64,000 nucleotides of DNA from Fagopyrum homotropicum (taxonomy: Eukaryota; Streptophyta; Magnoliopsida; Caryophyllales; Polygonaceae), in NCBI GenBank assembly GCA_033239125.1, contig BSWB01000005.1, positions 116,250,494 to 116,314,493 on the forward strand, read 5' to 3'. Under the pieces are notes generated by a model. The model did no database searches and was not told the DNA's origin. It saw nothing but the letters and a program-made list of their open reading frames with translations. Each line of letters starts with the position of its first letter. Position 1 is the first letter of the stretch. The position numbers and the translations under genes were made by a program. This document shows, one piece after another, positions 1 to 12,133 of the stretch.

Positions 1-735
1 AAAGAGCATTAGGCACTTGGTGAAGTGCTGGCGGAGGTCCAAGACCTTTGGCCTGAGTGTGTAGTCAAGTAAACATAACGAAGGGAAGAAAGTTGACTAG
101 GTTATTTTCTGTACGGTAATCAAAGGACCTGGAGGTGAGTTGCAAAATGTGACCACTTGAGGCTGTAAAGTGGTTTATAAGTGATTGATGGACTAGTAAT
201 CCTCACCCTATTGGAGAGTGTAACCCTAGTTTCTACGGATTCAGTTAGAGGTATACTTACCAGACAAAAGTTAGGACATCGGCTTAGAGAATCGGGCAAT
301 GAAACCGGATGATACCGGTGAGATATCTAGTTACCACACTAGAACGTGGTAGTAGGCACTTGTGAGGTCTGTACATGAAAAGATTTTAGAGTTAGTGGTT
401 TTATAAAAAGCCAACGAGGCTACCAAGAATACTATGGATAGTATGAGACATAACCTTTCAGAGACCTTTGAGGAGATAGTTGTAATCTAGGGAACGACGA
501 GTTAGGGCTTGACCCTATATCTGTGTTATGTTGTCTGACTGCTTGTTTATTTCATGCTTGAGTGCTTAGTCAGGATGTGTGTTATTGATGACCTTGATAT
601 GCGGGATACTTATATGTGGAAACAATGACTCTTGTGCGGTAACAAGTAGATACACTAGATTCGTACCTTGAGGGCTGACCTTATGACTGACGTATTTTAA
701 GTTTCGGGACGAAACTTATTTTAAGGGGGCACTGA
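1..735 (+). mobile_element. 3' internal end of a Ty3/gypsy element
   Basis: This stretch runs up to a purine-rich tract (about 721-735) placed directly before an LTR that begins TGTAATATCC. The motif TTTCGGGACGAAACTT just upstream of the tract also occurs before the 3' LTRs of the elements ending at 17781 and 58946, so this is the 3' untranslated end of a related element. The first 60 bases may hold the tail of a degenerate pol frame, but I cannot assign a domain. The rest of the element lies outside the window. Confidence 0.7.
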
Positions 736-3700
736 TGTAATATCCGGAAAATTTTATTCCGCATAATACCGGGTTAAACCGGATTCCGATCCGCTAACCT
801 TTCTTCATCTTAAATAATATTACACAATATTAAGTTCTATCATTTTATGTGACCTTAATTCACATAAAATGATAAATAATATAACCCAAATAGTAATTCC
901 GTACAATTTAAAAACCGAAGAGCGGTTCCGTGCGAGTAACAACTCACTTATCAGCCCATCATATAGCGGAATGAGCATACCCATCGGAGTAGGCCCATTA
1001 TACCTAATCAGCCGGCCCAAGTCTCTACCTTTACCCTAATCATCCCCTTAATTAAGTTTTAACCTATTTTAATTAATTCTAACCTAATTAGCAACACCAA
1101 CAGTCGGCCGTATCATCCCCTTCCTCTCTTCCTCTCTTTGCACGATCGACATCCATAGTTGCAGCAATCTTCTCTGCGCCGGATCTCGCTGCGTCTACAT
1201 CAGCCAGCAAGGCGAGGCTGCCAGCACCGATCCCTCACGTTAGCCCTAGACCGCCGCCGTCATCGTTGCAACAAGTGAGGTGGTGCTGTCCCCTTTCCCT
1301 CTCCTTCCCCTCTAACGTTATTGTACTTAAATAACCGTCTAGCCTTGCAGCACCACATAAGACGGATCCCTGCTTCCATCACAAGCGACGTCCCTCACGC
1401 TAGACTCCCCCTCGCCTCGTCAGGAAGCTGTAAATGAACTTGATCGAATCAGACCGGACTGGTGAGTCCTCTGCACTGCAATCTGCTGTTCTTTGTACTG
1501 CTTTAATACTTACAACAGCATAAGGGTAACAATTGTAGGATGGTGAGAGGGGCTGAGTGGGAGTTGGATTAGGAGTAGAGTAGCTTGTTCCTTTTGGTAT
1601 CATGGTGAAGAGATAGAGAGTAGTTGTTGAGTTGTGCTAACAGAAATGGTAGAAACAAGGACTGCTGTAAAGGATTTATTTTAGTTATTCCTTTCAGTTT
1701 TGAAGTGGAAGATTACCTACTGTTGTGAATCAATGTTAAAACGATTGGTTGAAGATCCACCGTTGAATTTTTAATAGATCATATATAGATATACATAGTT
1801 TACCGTGTTAAAATTTGGGAACAAATGAACGGTCGGATTAAAAGTTATAAGGTCCCAAAGTAGAGTAGTTGAGCTGTTGCAGTCTCAGTTTTCTATATTG
1901 GCGAGCAGCCAACTTTGTGACCAGATTTAGGTATGCTAAACTCATTCTTTTTGGCTGAAATTTTTATAGGTTATAGATGAGATATTGTAGTATAACATAC
2001 TAAAATTTCAGAGGAATCCATGTTATGGTTGGAGAGATATGGGGTTTCAAAGTTCAGTTTTATAAATGTGCTGAGTTGAGAAAAACAGCATGGGATGCTG
2101 TTTTGTGAGATAGTTTAGAATAGGCTTTTGATCTCTGTTAGGCTTGAATTTTTTGATATCATATAGTTGACATCTTGTTGTAGATCATATTAAAATTTGG
2201 GAAGAATCGAAGTTACGGTTTGAGAGTTATTGTGTTTCAAAGTTGACGTTTTTATATATGTGCTGAGTGTTGGGGAAAACAGCAAGTGATGTTGTTTTGT
2301 GAGATGATTTTGAATAAGCTCTTGATATCCGTTGGACTTGAATTTTGGATATGATATAGTTTACATATTGTTGTAGAACATATTAAAATTTGAGAGGCAT
2401 CCAGCGAGTGGTTTGGGATTTACGATTTTTCCAAGATTGAGTCGTAAGCAGTTTTTCTGTTGTGCTGAAATTCGGTTTTGGGAGATACTTTTAAATAGGA
2501 TTTTGATCTCCTTTGCAGCTAAATTTTGGATATATTATAGATAAGATTTTATAGTAGAACATATCAAAATTTGGGATAAATCCAGTGAGTGGTTTAGGAG
2601 TTATGATTTTTCAAAGTCTACTCAGATTTTTGGCTAAGTATAGAATTTGTAAAGGGAGTAGTCAACTTTAGGAATTTTTATAAAACTGTTGAATGAACAG
2701 TTTGGAGAAATTCTTTCTCCTAAAGTTAGATAGAACATCATAGATAATCTAGGGATTTAAGTCGGAATTTTTATAAGCGGTTACGAATTTTATATTTGGA
2801 ATCGAAGTTAGACCTTTACGATTTCCCGGAAAATAGAAACATAGGAAAAATGTTAGCTTGGAACCAAACGAAGCTTTGGGAGTTAGAATATGATTTTAGA
2901 ATCTCAAATAGGAGTTTAGACATGAATTTTAGAATTTTCGGGAATCTCGGGACCAAGGGTAAAATGGTCATTTTACCCTAAATTAATACTGCAACTAGTT
3001 ATGTCTTAATACATTATTCTATTTTAGAAGTCTTAGACTTCTAACTACGTGAGAGTGTGCAAATGCACTTATCGCCTTTGGCAGGCAACTGAGTTGCTAC
3101 AGTTTACAGAACGAGTGGTGTACAAAGAGTCGAGCTTTATATCAGGTAAGTCCTTTGGGCTTACTTAGCTGACTGCTAAATATGAGTACAAATGATGATG
3201 GTGGTGTGTGATTGAAATGTTAGAGAGATAGGTTGTGATATATAATTACCGACCTATATTTTGGCCTAAGAGTAACGGGCGGTGGCATTCTGCTCAGTAG
3301 CTCGCGGGGCGCTGGGGGTTTCTTTCGGGACTAGTCCATACGTGGTTTGTAGTGATGCTACCAGTGGAAGTCAGCTAGACCTACACCAGTTGGATAAGGA
3401 ACGGAGGCGAGAACTAATAATAATTCTCGTGCCACAACTTAAATTGAATAATGTGAATCACTTAAATAATAGATAATAAACGGTTGAGTACCAGCATGAT
3501 GTTTGTTTATTTTGTTTCTGCTTGTGTTTGTGCTGTTATCATTTTTGCTTATATTTGGATAGTTAGCTAACGGTTTATCCGTGTTGTAGATCTGTAGAGA
3601 TAGACAGTTGCAGAGAGATCCGGAACGGATGGTCAGCCGGGTCCACGTACTCATTAGATGGGGACGGGGGAGTCTTCCATACGTCATGCATGTTATGTAT

Positions 3701-3892
3701 CTTTATATATGTTTGTAAGGCTGTCACATGTGTACGTTTATATCATTAAAAATATTATGTTTTAGAAATTGTTTTAAATACATTTGTGCCTTGTTGTAAG
3801 ATCCAAGTAATGTTGTTGTTAAACCAAGGTCGGGACCCATTGTGAGGTCCTAACCAGTAGCTCCCCGAGTTCCGAGAATTTGGGGTGTTACA
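736..3892 (+). mobile_element. 3' LTR of a gypsy element (3.2 kb)
   Basis: The LTR starts TGTAATATCC after the polypurine tract and ends GGGGTGTTACA, the same ending as the other gypsy LTRs here. It is long (3157 bp) because its middle carries a degenerate tandem repeat of about 190 bp. Its last 750 bases hold modules shared with the other LTR families: a GTAAGTCC...GGCTTACTTAG near-palindrome (about 3145-3170), an AACGGTTTATCCGT block near 3570, and the GTCGGGACCCATTGTGAGGTCC tail. The 5 bp after it (TTGTA) cannot be matched, because the left end of the element is outside the window. Confidence 0.75.
1808..2700 (+). repeat. Degenerate tandem repeat of about 190 bp inside the LTR
   Basis: The anchor TAAAATTTGGGA, or a close variant, recurs at 1809, 2001, 2191, 2384 and 2565, giving spacings of 192, 190, 193 and 181 bp. 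Each unit continues with an ATCCA-like segment, a GTTT(A/G)GGAGTTA segment and TTTCAAAGT, so whole units are repeated and not only the anchor. Divergence between units is high. No unit has a useful open frame. Confidence 0.75.
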
Positions 3893-3893
3893 T

Positions 3894-5558
3894 TGTAACC
3901 ACCGTATCTTACGGTTTCCTTTTAAAGCCCAAACCCATATCTCCCTCTTAACCTAATCAGACGTCTCTATCGTTCTCTCCAGAAACTATTGACAACCTTG
4001 GAATCTTAACGTAAGTCTTCTTCTCCTTCCCCCCTTCCTTCCTTTCCTTTCTCCCTTTCTTCTTATTTCCTTCTTCGGACAACAACAACATCCAGAAGAG
4101 TCCGTCAGTCGATTACGCAGAAGAAACCTCTTGCCTCCATCGAATCTATTGAAGGGTAAGGGTATGTTGTCCCTTCCTTTGTTTCCCTCAAAGTGCTGAT
4201 GGTGGCTTATTGTAGTGCCTGACTTGGGCTTCAAAGGAGTTGCAGGGAACATTTAAGTCAGAGTTAAGAAGTTTTGCACAAAGAAAGAAACGTCAAAGAT
4301 CATAGTCGCCTATAGCCCCGTGATCGCGCCTGAAGTTTCCCACGACCGTGCCTGGATGCAGTCACCACCCCACGCATTTCATCTGCCGCGGGTGCGGCAT
4401 CTTGGATCATTTCCTCCCCCGTGCCTCCTTGCCTCCGCGGTTGCGGTATTCCTCCAGTGAGACTCTTAAGTCGTCCTTGTGACTTAAGAGTGGAATCTAG
4501 ATATTTGATATTTTCTACCTAGTATACTTTATGTGCGCAGTAGCATCATGATAAGAGTGATCTAGCAGAACTAGAGTGAATCTCATGTAGTGGGTTAGAG
4601 GTTGGTTTTGTGATAGGTTAAGGTATGAGGTTATGAGAAGGATAGGAAAACGGCTAGGATGTAGTTTTTGTGTTGATGGATTGGTTATGACATCTTGCCT
4701 TAACTTATATCAGGCGTTAGAGGATTCGAGTACTGATTGGAAATTTGTGTGTAGTTGAGCTTAGTCTATTACAGGTAAGTCCTTGGGACCTATTTAGTTT
4801 CTATTATGTATTGGTAATTGTTTGAGTGGTGTGTGCTTATGTGTTGCGGCATGTGGTTAGATTATGTATAACCGACATATTACTTGCCTACGGGTAACGG
4901 ACGGTGGTTACTAGCTCAGTTTTCCCGAGGAAGCCTAGGAGGTGCTTCGCGACTAGGTCATACTTGGTATACGGGGAGGGTACTGAACCACTCTATTGTG
5001 TATACGGGGAGGTGCGTCGAACAACTCCAGTTGGATAAAGGACCGAAGGCGAGAGTCGAAGACTTCTTGTATCACACTTGTAAATGAATAATGTGAATGA
5101 CGTTTATAAATATAATGAAAAGAAATTTATGTGATAGCATGATTCGTGTTTACTTCTTGCTTTATATGTGGTTGTGCTTAAGTAATTTTCCTCTATATTA
5201 TAGTTAGCTAACGGTTTATCCGTGTTGTTAGATGCCTTGCAGAATAGGGTAGTTGTCGAGTGAGCCGGAGGATATGATCAGTCGGGGTTCCCGTACGTGA
5301 TAGGACGGATGTTGGTTTATGTGTTTCCTTTTATAGTTGACATTAGTAGCATTGTGAATTATATTTATGCTTCGTTACTCGGCTGAGAGTCTGTTGGTTT
5401 TCTTGACATTTCATCCATTATATTTTTGTTTTGATGTTTTGACATTTGTGCTTTGTTGTAAGATCCGGTAATATTGTTGTCGACTATCGAGTTAGGGTCG
5501 GGACCCATTGTGCGGTCCTAACCCGTAGCGTCCCGATTCTGAGATTTGAGGTGTTACA
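3894..5558 (+). mobile_element. Solo-like gypsy LTR adjoining the previous LTR
   Basis: A 1.67 kb segment starts TGTAACCACC and ends GAGGTGTTACA. It carries the same ordered modules as the other LTRs: the GGTAAGTCC block at about 4773, a GTAACGGACGGTGG block at 4893, an AACGGTTTATCCGT block at 5210 and a GGGTCGGGACCCATTGTG tail near 5494. No primer site or polypurine tract adjoins it, so it looks like a solo LTR. The flanking pentamers (TACAT on the left, TATAG on the right) do not match, so the exact left edge or its insertion history is uncertain. Confidence 0.6.
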
Positions 5559-5604
5559 TATAGTCTATCAAATATCTTTAATTACAATTAGATAACCACT
5601 CTTT

Positions 5605-5608
<4 letters not shown>

Positions 5609-5638
<30 letters not shown>
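5609..5638. repeat. (TA)n microsatellite
   Basis: About 15 TA units lie in an AT-rich stretch (5559-5790) that otherwise shows no gene or element between the LTR and the LINE tail. Confidence 0.9.
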
Positions 5639-5644
<6 letters not shown>

Positions 5645-5789
5645 AATATAGACAATATTTAAAAAAACAATTAAATATAAATATTTTTTAAATAAATTAT
5701 AATTATTTATATATATTAAATTAAAACTCGATTAAATTATATCCGTATATATAACGGGTATTGTACTTTATTATTGTCATAAAAATAAC

Positions 5790-8243
5790 TAGATTTTTTT
5801 TGAAAACGGAGAGCGGTTAGAAAAGACTATCTTCTAGAGGTAGTCCATCATAAAGCATCCTTGCAGATGAGAACACAAAGTTCGGGGTCATCAGAAAAGG
5901 GTGTGTTGGGGTTTAAAATTCCCAAATGGGTCAATCGGTCAGCAACACACTTGATTTCTCTAAACACATGCCTAACCTGGACTTCCTCAAAGAAGCGAAG
6001 ATCCAGTTGGATACGATCATCTCGACCTTTCAGGGACAACTTCAAAGTCTTTGGAGTGTCTTGATAGCACATAAGTTATCACCTTCAATTTCGATCTTTT
6101 TTATATTAAGCCGTATTGCTTCTTGTAGACCAGCTTTTAGCGCGAAGGCTTCTGCTTTAATTACCGAGTTAAAGTTTTTTTTCCTAGCGTCCAAGCTAAT
6201 AACTTTACCGTTATGATCTTGTATGACAAAACCAATAGATGTTATGCCCGAGTCGAGTTTTGATCCATCAAAGATGAGTTTGTTGAATCCAAGTTTTGGT
6301 TTGTCCCATTTGATATTATGTTTTTTCCTTGTGTTGGATATGTTGTTCTTTTGTATATGTTTAAATTCGTAGTCGTCATTGTCGGTAAAGTGATTTTTCC
6401 AGTTTGGAAATTGGCTTTTGATGAAGTTTATGATGTTGTGATCCGATCCGATTGAATCATTGTTAAAGATGATTTTATTTCTGAAGAACCAAATACTCCG
6501 CCATATAGTTGCGAGACGTGAAAATTTTGTTAGTCCGATCTTGTTTTTTATTTCCAATGAAAGATCGTGCGGTGTTTTATTTTCCGTATTGATGGTATTG
6601 AGGTTAGTTATGATTGTTCTGTCAATTTTTGTGATCACATTTTTGTTGTAGGTGCACTCAAAAAAAGGTGTACAAGGTCTTCAAATTGGTGATTGCAAAA
6701 TACACAATTTTTAGTAACCGTAATTCTTCTTTCGTTTAGTTTTTCTTTAGTTGGAATACTGTTTTTGGAGATTTTCCATATGAAGTTTTTGATTTTTGAT
6801 TGAGTGTCTGATTTTCATATCCAATCGCAGGAATAGCTAGGAAGTCATCCAGACTCCTTATCGATCATTTCTGAAGATGGTTTTGTTGAGAACCAGCCAT
6901 TTGTACTACTTCTTCAACATAATCTGTCTTGTATTTCATTTGTTGGAATTATTGTTTCCATAATTAATTTTCCTAATTGTTGGACTTATGATGTTTTTGA
7001 AGTTCAAATTCAATTTTGGTGGTATCCCATTCGTTTGATTTGATGAAGTGGCTTACTTTAATGTGAGTATTGATTAGATTGGTGTTGTGTACCAATATAT
7101 TTAGGGGAGTTGTAACGACCCAATTATCTTGCCAAAAATTAATTGTTTTCCCATTGTCAACCTGCCAAATAATTCCGTTTTTAAATTCGGAATTGAGTTT
7201 TATAAGGTTTTTTCATTGTCAAGACCCTAGTCCTTTTAGGTGATAATGTAAAATGTTTATATTCCTCATATATTTTTCATTAACAATTTTCACCCATATG
7301 TTCTCCAATTCGGTAAGATTTTTTCAAAGTAGTTTCATTTGAAGGGCTTTATTTGTGGTAAGGTACTTTCTTAATCCGAGTCCACCATTTATTTTTGGTT
7401 TACAAATTGAATCTCAGCTAATCAAAGGCCTATGGTTGTCACCTTTGTTCCAAAAGAATTTTTTATGTTTTATCAAGTTCGTCCAAATTGTGCATTGGAA
7501 GCATAAATCCTTGCATAACAAAGGATGGTTTGGTAGCAAGGTTATGCTTTATAAGTATATTTTTGTCTTCTTGTGAAAGGGAGCTTGCTTTCCATTTACG
7601 GAGTTGTTGTTTAGTGTTATTATTAATGTTATCGAATGTCTCTTTATTAATTCTACCGTTAATAATAGGGCAACCAAGATAGCAATTCAAAGAGGTTGAG
7701 TACTCCATGTTGAGAATACTTTTTATTTCTGTTATGCAACTCATGGTAGTATTTTTGGTAGTTTTAAAAGCGGATTTGAGGTAGTTGATCTTTTGTGCAA
7801 AGATGGAACAGTAAGTTTCAAGGATTTCTTTCGTTCTAAGGCAGGAGTTTGCATTTGCTTTGGTAAAGATGATTATGTCATCTGTGAAGGATAAGAAAGG
7901 GATAGAGGTTGCGTTCCTACAAACGGAAAATCCTATATGGTTGTCGTAATTATTGTAGTCATTTTGGATCATTTGTGTAAGGATTTCAGCTCCCAAAATA
8001 AAAAGGTAGGGTGATAAGGGGTCTCCTTGTGTAAGTCCTTTTTCGGGGAAGAATTGATCAGTTAGACCATTGTTTACTAAAACTGAGAAAGAAACAGTGG
8101 TGATGCATTCCTTAATCCATCCCACAATTTTTTTATTAAATCTAAATTTTTGGAGAATACGAATTATAAATTATTAGCTAACTTGGTTGTATGCCTTTTC
8201 CATATCGAGCTTAATGGTAGTCTAATCTTCCTTCCCTTTTTTA
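5790..8243 (-). pseudogene. LINE reverse transcriptase (3' part), zinc-knuckle and RNase H, broken
   Basis: Read on the minus strand, this is the downstream part of a plant LINE ORF2. Just below 8243 lies RT motif A with KLDMEKAY. The frame 8125-7463 has motif B (GLTQGDPLSPYLF) and motif C (FTDD, normally FADD, with both aspartates kept). Near 6725-6655 a CxxC...H...C knuckle of the zf-RVT type is visible but frame-broken. The frame 6638-6042 is an RNase H domain with FDGSKLDSG, AEAFALKAGL and EGDN carrying the acidic residues; its C-terminal part continues in another frame to 5848. A short T run at 5792-5799 would be the poly(A) tail. The 5' part continues at 17787 beyond the inserted gypsy element. 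Several stops and frameshifts make it inactive. Confidence 0.85.
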
Positions 8244-10275
8244 TGTAACATCCGAAAATTTTATTTCCAAAAGTTGAGTTGTTTCCGACCTTTCCGCGTC
8301 TGCGGCTTATTTCTCGCAGGCACGTTTGCTGAGTGCGGGTTTTAACACGGGATGGAGACATCTTTTACCATTCCAACCATGGGAAGAGGAGTGAGGGGAC
8401 AAGGGGGATGACTCTTGGATATCCCACCTCTTTTGTCAACTCATTACTCTCCCCTCTTTTCCCCACTTTTCCTTTCACGTTCATTTCTCTTCCTTCCACT
8501 CCTCTCTTCCTCCTTGCTTGCTCTCATCTTCTTGTGCCTTGGAAGAGTTGGGTAGGATCTGCAGCTTGGGTATTTCGGATCTGTTGTGGTAAGTGGTCTC
8601 CTTCACTCTTCCTCTTGCTGCTTGTTATCTCTTCTTCATCTTCTCTTCACCTCCATGGCCATGGAGGAAGCTTTTGAAGGGAGATATAGTAAACCCTTGC
8701 ATGTCCCTTTCTTTAGCTCGTTTAGGTCATAGTGAGAAAGCTAGTGTGGTGAAGGTTTGGAGAAGGCCCAGCAAGAGAAGGAGGCACTAGGAGCAAAGAA
8801 CCAGTCGAAGAAACAAAGAAGACGGAGCTTCTGCTATTCGACCGCGGGGGCGGATAACTAGAGGCGCGGGGGCGGATCGAGGCCACTGTAGGGGCGGCCA
8901 CAGCCACCGCAGGGGCGGTCATCGGGCGCAGGGGCGGCGCCAGAGATCCGCAAGGGCGGCGACAGGGTTCCGCCGGGAGCGCCAGCTTTCTTCCGCGGCT
9001 GCATTTTCTTCAACAGTAGGTTCCTTCCTCCCTTCCTCTTCGTTCCTTCCTTAGACCTTATGATGTGGCCTAGTTAGAAGCATGATTAAGTTGGACGTAG
9101 GACTTATAAGAATGTCATTTAGTGGCTTGAACCTAGGTGCCCTTGAATCTCTAGTGGTCTTGTGTGTGAAGGCCTTGTGGTCTCTCTTCCATCTTAGCAT
9201 CTTAGTCCAGCTTTGTTTTGTGCTTGATCTCTTATGGGTTATGGGCTGTTGTTCCCTCTTTCCCTTGCTTATCTTGTGCTTGACCTCTTAAAGGTTCAAG
9301 ACATCATGCCTAGCTTCTAGTGGTGGAACCCCATGTTTGGTTTTAGCTTTGGAGAGTCTTAGAGTGTGTTGTGAGTTTGTTGTTAATATATATATCTTGG
9401 TGATCAGGCTTTGGTTTTCCTTTTCGGAAAGTGAGATCGTTGATTTGGTTAGCTTGAGACATGGTAAGTCCTCGGACTCACTTAGCCGCTTTTAAGCCTT
9501 ATTTGGATATATTATGGCGGTGTGTGTTTATCGCTTTTAAGCATGAAAACGGATTAGGATTTACTCGACCTTATTTATTGGCCCATTGTTACTATTATTA
9601 TTATCGGGCGGTGACATCACTACCCAGCCTCCCGAGGGAGACTGGGGGATCTCTGCGACCAGGCCATACACGGTATACGGGCGGGCTTCTTCATCACTCC
9701 CTCAGGGTATACGGGTTGAGCGCCGCCACAATCATGTTGGTTACGCGGGGACAGAGGCGAGAGTTATAAGACTCTCGTGTCACACTTTGAACGAATGGAT
9801 TAGATATGGAATAACCTAAAAAGATTTAAGTAATGAATGTGTATGTTGTGTGTTTGTGCTCCTATGTGTGTTTGTGCCATATTATTCATATAATGCCTAG
9901 AATGTGAGCTAACGGTTTTAAACCGTTTTGTGTAGATGCCTTGCAGGTTAGGGATGTCGCCGAGTGAGATGGAGGAGTGGGCAACCGAGTGGTCTCCGTA
10001 CATTATAGGACGGGGGTGTTTTTGGGGTTTTTCCTTGTATGATGGATTATGTCATGTTGTACGTACGTTTATGTCGTTTTGAGGACTCGGCTGAGTTTCC
10101 AACTTGTATCCCTTCCTTCCTTTTCTTGCATACATTATAAACTATTTTGAGTTTTATGCCTTTATTTGTGCCATGTTGGAAAGGTCCGGTGAGATTGTTG
10201 TCAGGCTAAGGGTAGGGACCCATTGTGTGGTCTCGCCCGTAGCATTCCAATATCTCGCGGATTCGGGGTGTTACA
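8244..10275 (+). mobile_element. 5' LTR of the 8.2-17.8 kb gypsy element
   Basis: It is 2032 bp against 1952 bp for the 3' copy. Two length differences are easy to see: the GC-rich block of GGGGCGG motifs (about 8842-8985) is longer here, and a stretch of about 55 bp near 9215-9290 is absent from the 3' copy. Conserved modules are the GTAAGTCC block (9464), the AACGGTTTTAAACCGTT hairpin (9910) and the terminal GATTCGGGGTGTTACA. Confidence 0.9.
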
Positions 10276-10278
10276 AAG

Positions 10279-10290
10279 TGGTATCAGAGC
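10279..10290 (+). other. Primer binding site, initiator tRNA-Met
   Basis: TGGTATCAGAGC lies three bases after the 5' LTR. It is complementary to the 3' end of plant initiator tRNA-Met, the usual primer of this element group. Confidence 0.92.
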
Positions 10291-10705
10291 CCGAGGTTGA
10301 CAACAATGGTACTTGCAACCTTCTAAAGGCCGAATGAGGAATAAACAGAACCCCTCGGGTTCTGACTTTTCGTTTTCAAAATTCATATGCATGAGTCGGA
10401 ATTGGGTTAGAATGTACGGGACCTCCACTCCTCACGCAAACCTCGGCGACGTAGATTTCTGGATTTGATGTTTATATAATTGTCTAGTTATATATATATG
10501 TATATGGCCTTAGGAGAATTGTGGACTTGTGTGTACTTAGATATGCATGTGACCTTAGGATGATTGGGCTTTTGTGCCTTGGTTGTACCTTAGATTTTTG
10601 CTTCTTACTTATCATGCTTTAATAAGTCTTATTTTATAAATAATATTATAAGTAAGACATACATATCGAATTAATTATACCTAAATAAACGCGAAACGAT
10701 ACCAG

Positions 10706-12133
10706 ATGGCACGTACGAGAGTGACCGCTTATGTAGGACCCGCCAGGGGTAGAGGACCACTTCCTCCTACCGTCCCGAGACGGGGACAAGTAGGGAAACC
10801 TCCAGGCGCGAGAGGTCGGGGACGTATCCCCATTGCGGACCCACTAGTTGTGGATCCGCCAGTAGCTGATATTCCTGTAGAGGACGTGGCGGAGAGTGTC
10901 ATTCCCGAGGGAAGGGAAAGGACAGTTGTGAGGTATGGAGCGCGTAGTTCCTCATCTTTGAGGACCGGGGGAGCATCGATTGGAGCTACCGTGTTTGAGG
11001 ATTATGTACGTCGAGTCGAGGAGGCGTATAGGACTAGAGCACCACCTCCATCACCACCGGTGCCTGCACCTGCACCTACACCCGCGAGATTGGCTGAGGT
11101 CTCACGAAGGGTTACTCAGACTAGGGTCATACCAGAGATCGTTGCACCGGCAGTAGTTGCACCCGTATCGGTTGTGGAGATTGCTAGGGCTGGAGACGGG
11201 TTGAGGTCTTCTGGGCCTGATTCATGGTTGAAGGTTTTCAACCAGCAGTATGTACCTTACTTCGACGGGAAAGTAGGGTTAGAGGTCGAGCATTGGATCG
11301 GGCACGTGGAGACAACACTAGAGGCGATCCGTTGCCCAAAGGAGAGGCAGGTAGAGGTGGTTCAGACATTGTTTAGAGAGGAGCAGACCCACTACTAGTG
11401 GAGGTCGGTACGAGGAGGAGTGACTAGGATGGACCAGCTGTTGAGACTTGTTAGAGAGACTTTCTGCCCATATTCATTGAGGAGAGACCGAGTCCAGGAT
11501 TTCTTAGAGGCTTGGTTTGAGGATGTCCCAGTTATCGAGGCGATCAGACGTTCCCGAGCGGAGGTGGATTTGTTGGGGCCCGTCGCACCTCCGGTGGACC
11601 AACATGTGTATCTCTATTCTAGGAGATTGAGGGAGTCTACCCGTGCATACCTTGCGGGATTCCATTGTGAATCCCTGGCCGAGTACCAAGACTGAGCTTC
11701 GGCATACGAGAGAGACAGACCAGGAGCTAGGAGAGTGGCGCAGTCCGGAGGACCAAACAAGCGTCAGAGGACGGGACCCACTAGTTTAGGGGCAGGAGCC
11801 TCAAGACAGGGTCGTGGTCCGGCCCAGGGACGTACAGGACATCCGTCTGCTACTCAGGCGCCAGACAGAGGGAGGTAGTGTTTTAAATGCGGAGGACAGG
11901 ATCATCTTAGGCCTGATTGTAGGAAGCCTCCGGTGACGTGTTTCTCTTGCGGTCAAACGAGCCACAGGGCAGCCCTTTGCAGTCATGGCGGGGCACCGTC
12001 ACATAAAGGGTCTTCACTTTCTAGCGGGGCAAGTAGAGGACAGAGGACACCTCAGGTTCAGGCTCAGGGTTTTCAGCAGAGGGGAAAGTCAGACACGTAC
12101 ACAGGGGTTGGCTCAGGGTCCGGGCCGTGGTAG
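10706..12133 (+). pseudogene. Gag, broken
   Basis: The frame opens at 10706 with a basic, Gly/Pro-rich N-terminus (MARTRVTAYVGPARGRG). A capsid-type region with WLKVFNQQYVPYFDG and VEHWIGHVE follows at about residues 170-230. The same frame continues through stops at 11396 (TAG), 11693 (TGA) and 11876 (TAG), each at a place where relatives have tryptophan or a similar residue. Two CCHC knuckles follow: CFKCGGQDHLRPDC (from about 11879) and CFSCGQTSHRAALC (from about 11939). After the knuckles the frame shifts before the protease. This is the structural protein that packages element RNA. A single undamaged frame of about 470 residues is the likely ancestor. Confidence 0.88.

Noticed and set aside
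3889..5563. Target duplication around the LTR at 3894-5558
   Set aside because: TACAT and TATAG do not match; the edge may be misplaced or the element altered.
8333..8677. 114-codon frame in the 5' LTR and its partner at 15865-16155
   Set aside because: It lies within LTR leader sequence and its pyrimidine-rich composition gives Leu/Ser/Phe runs; it is disrupted between LTR copies.
10279..10290. tRNA-like match
   Set aside because: Only the 12-base primer site is present, not a tRNA gene. The same holds for 34987, 51653 and 63092.
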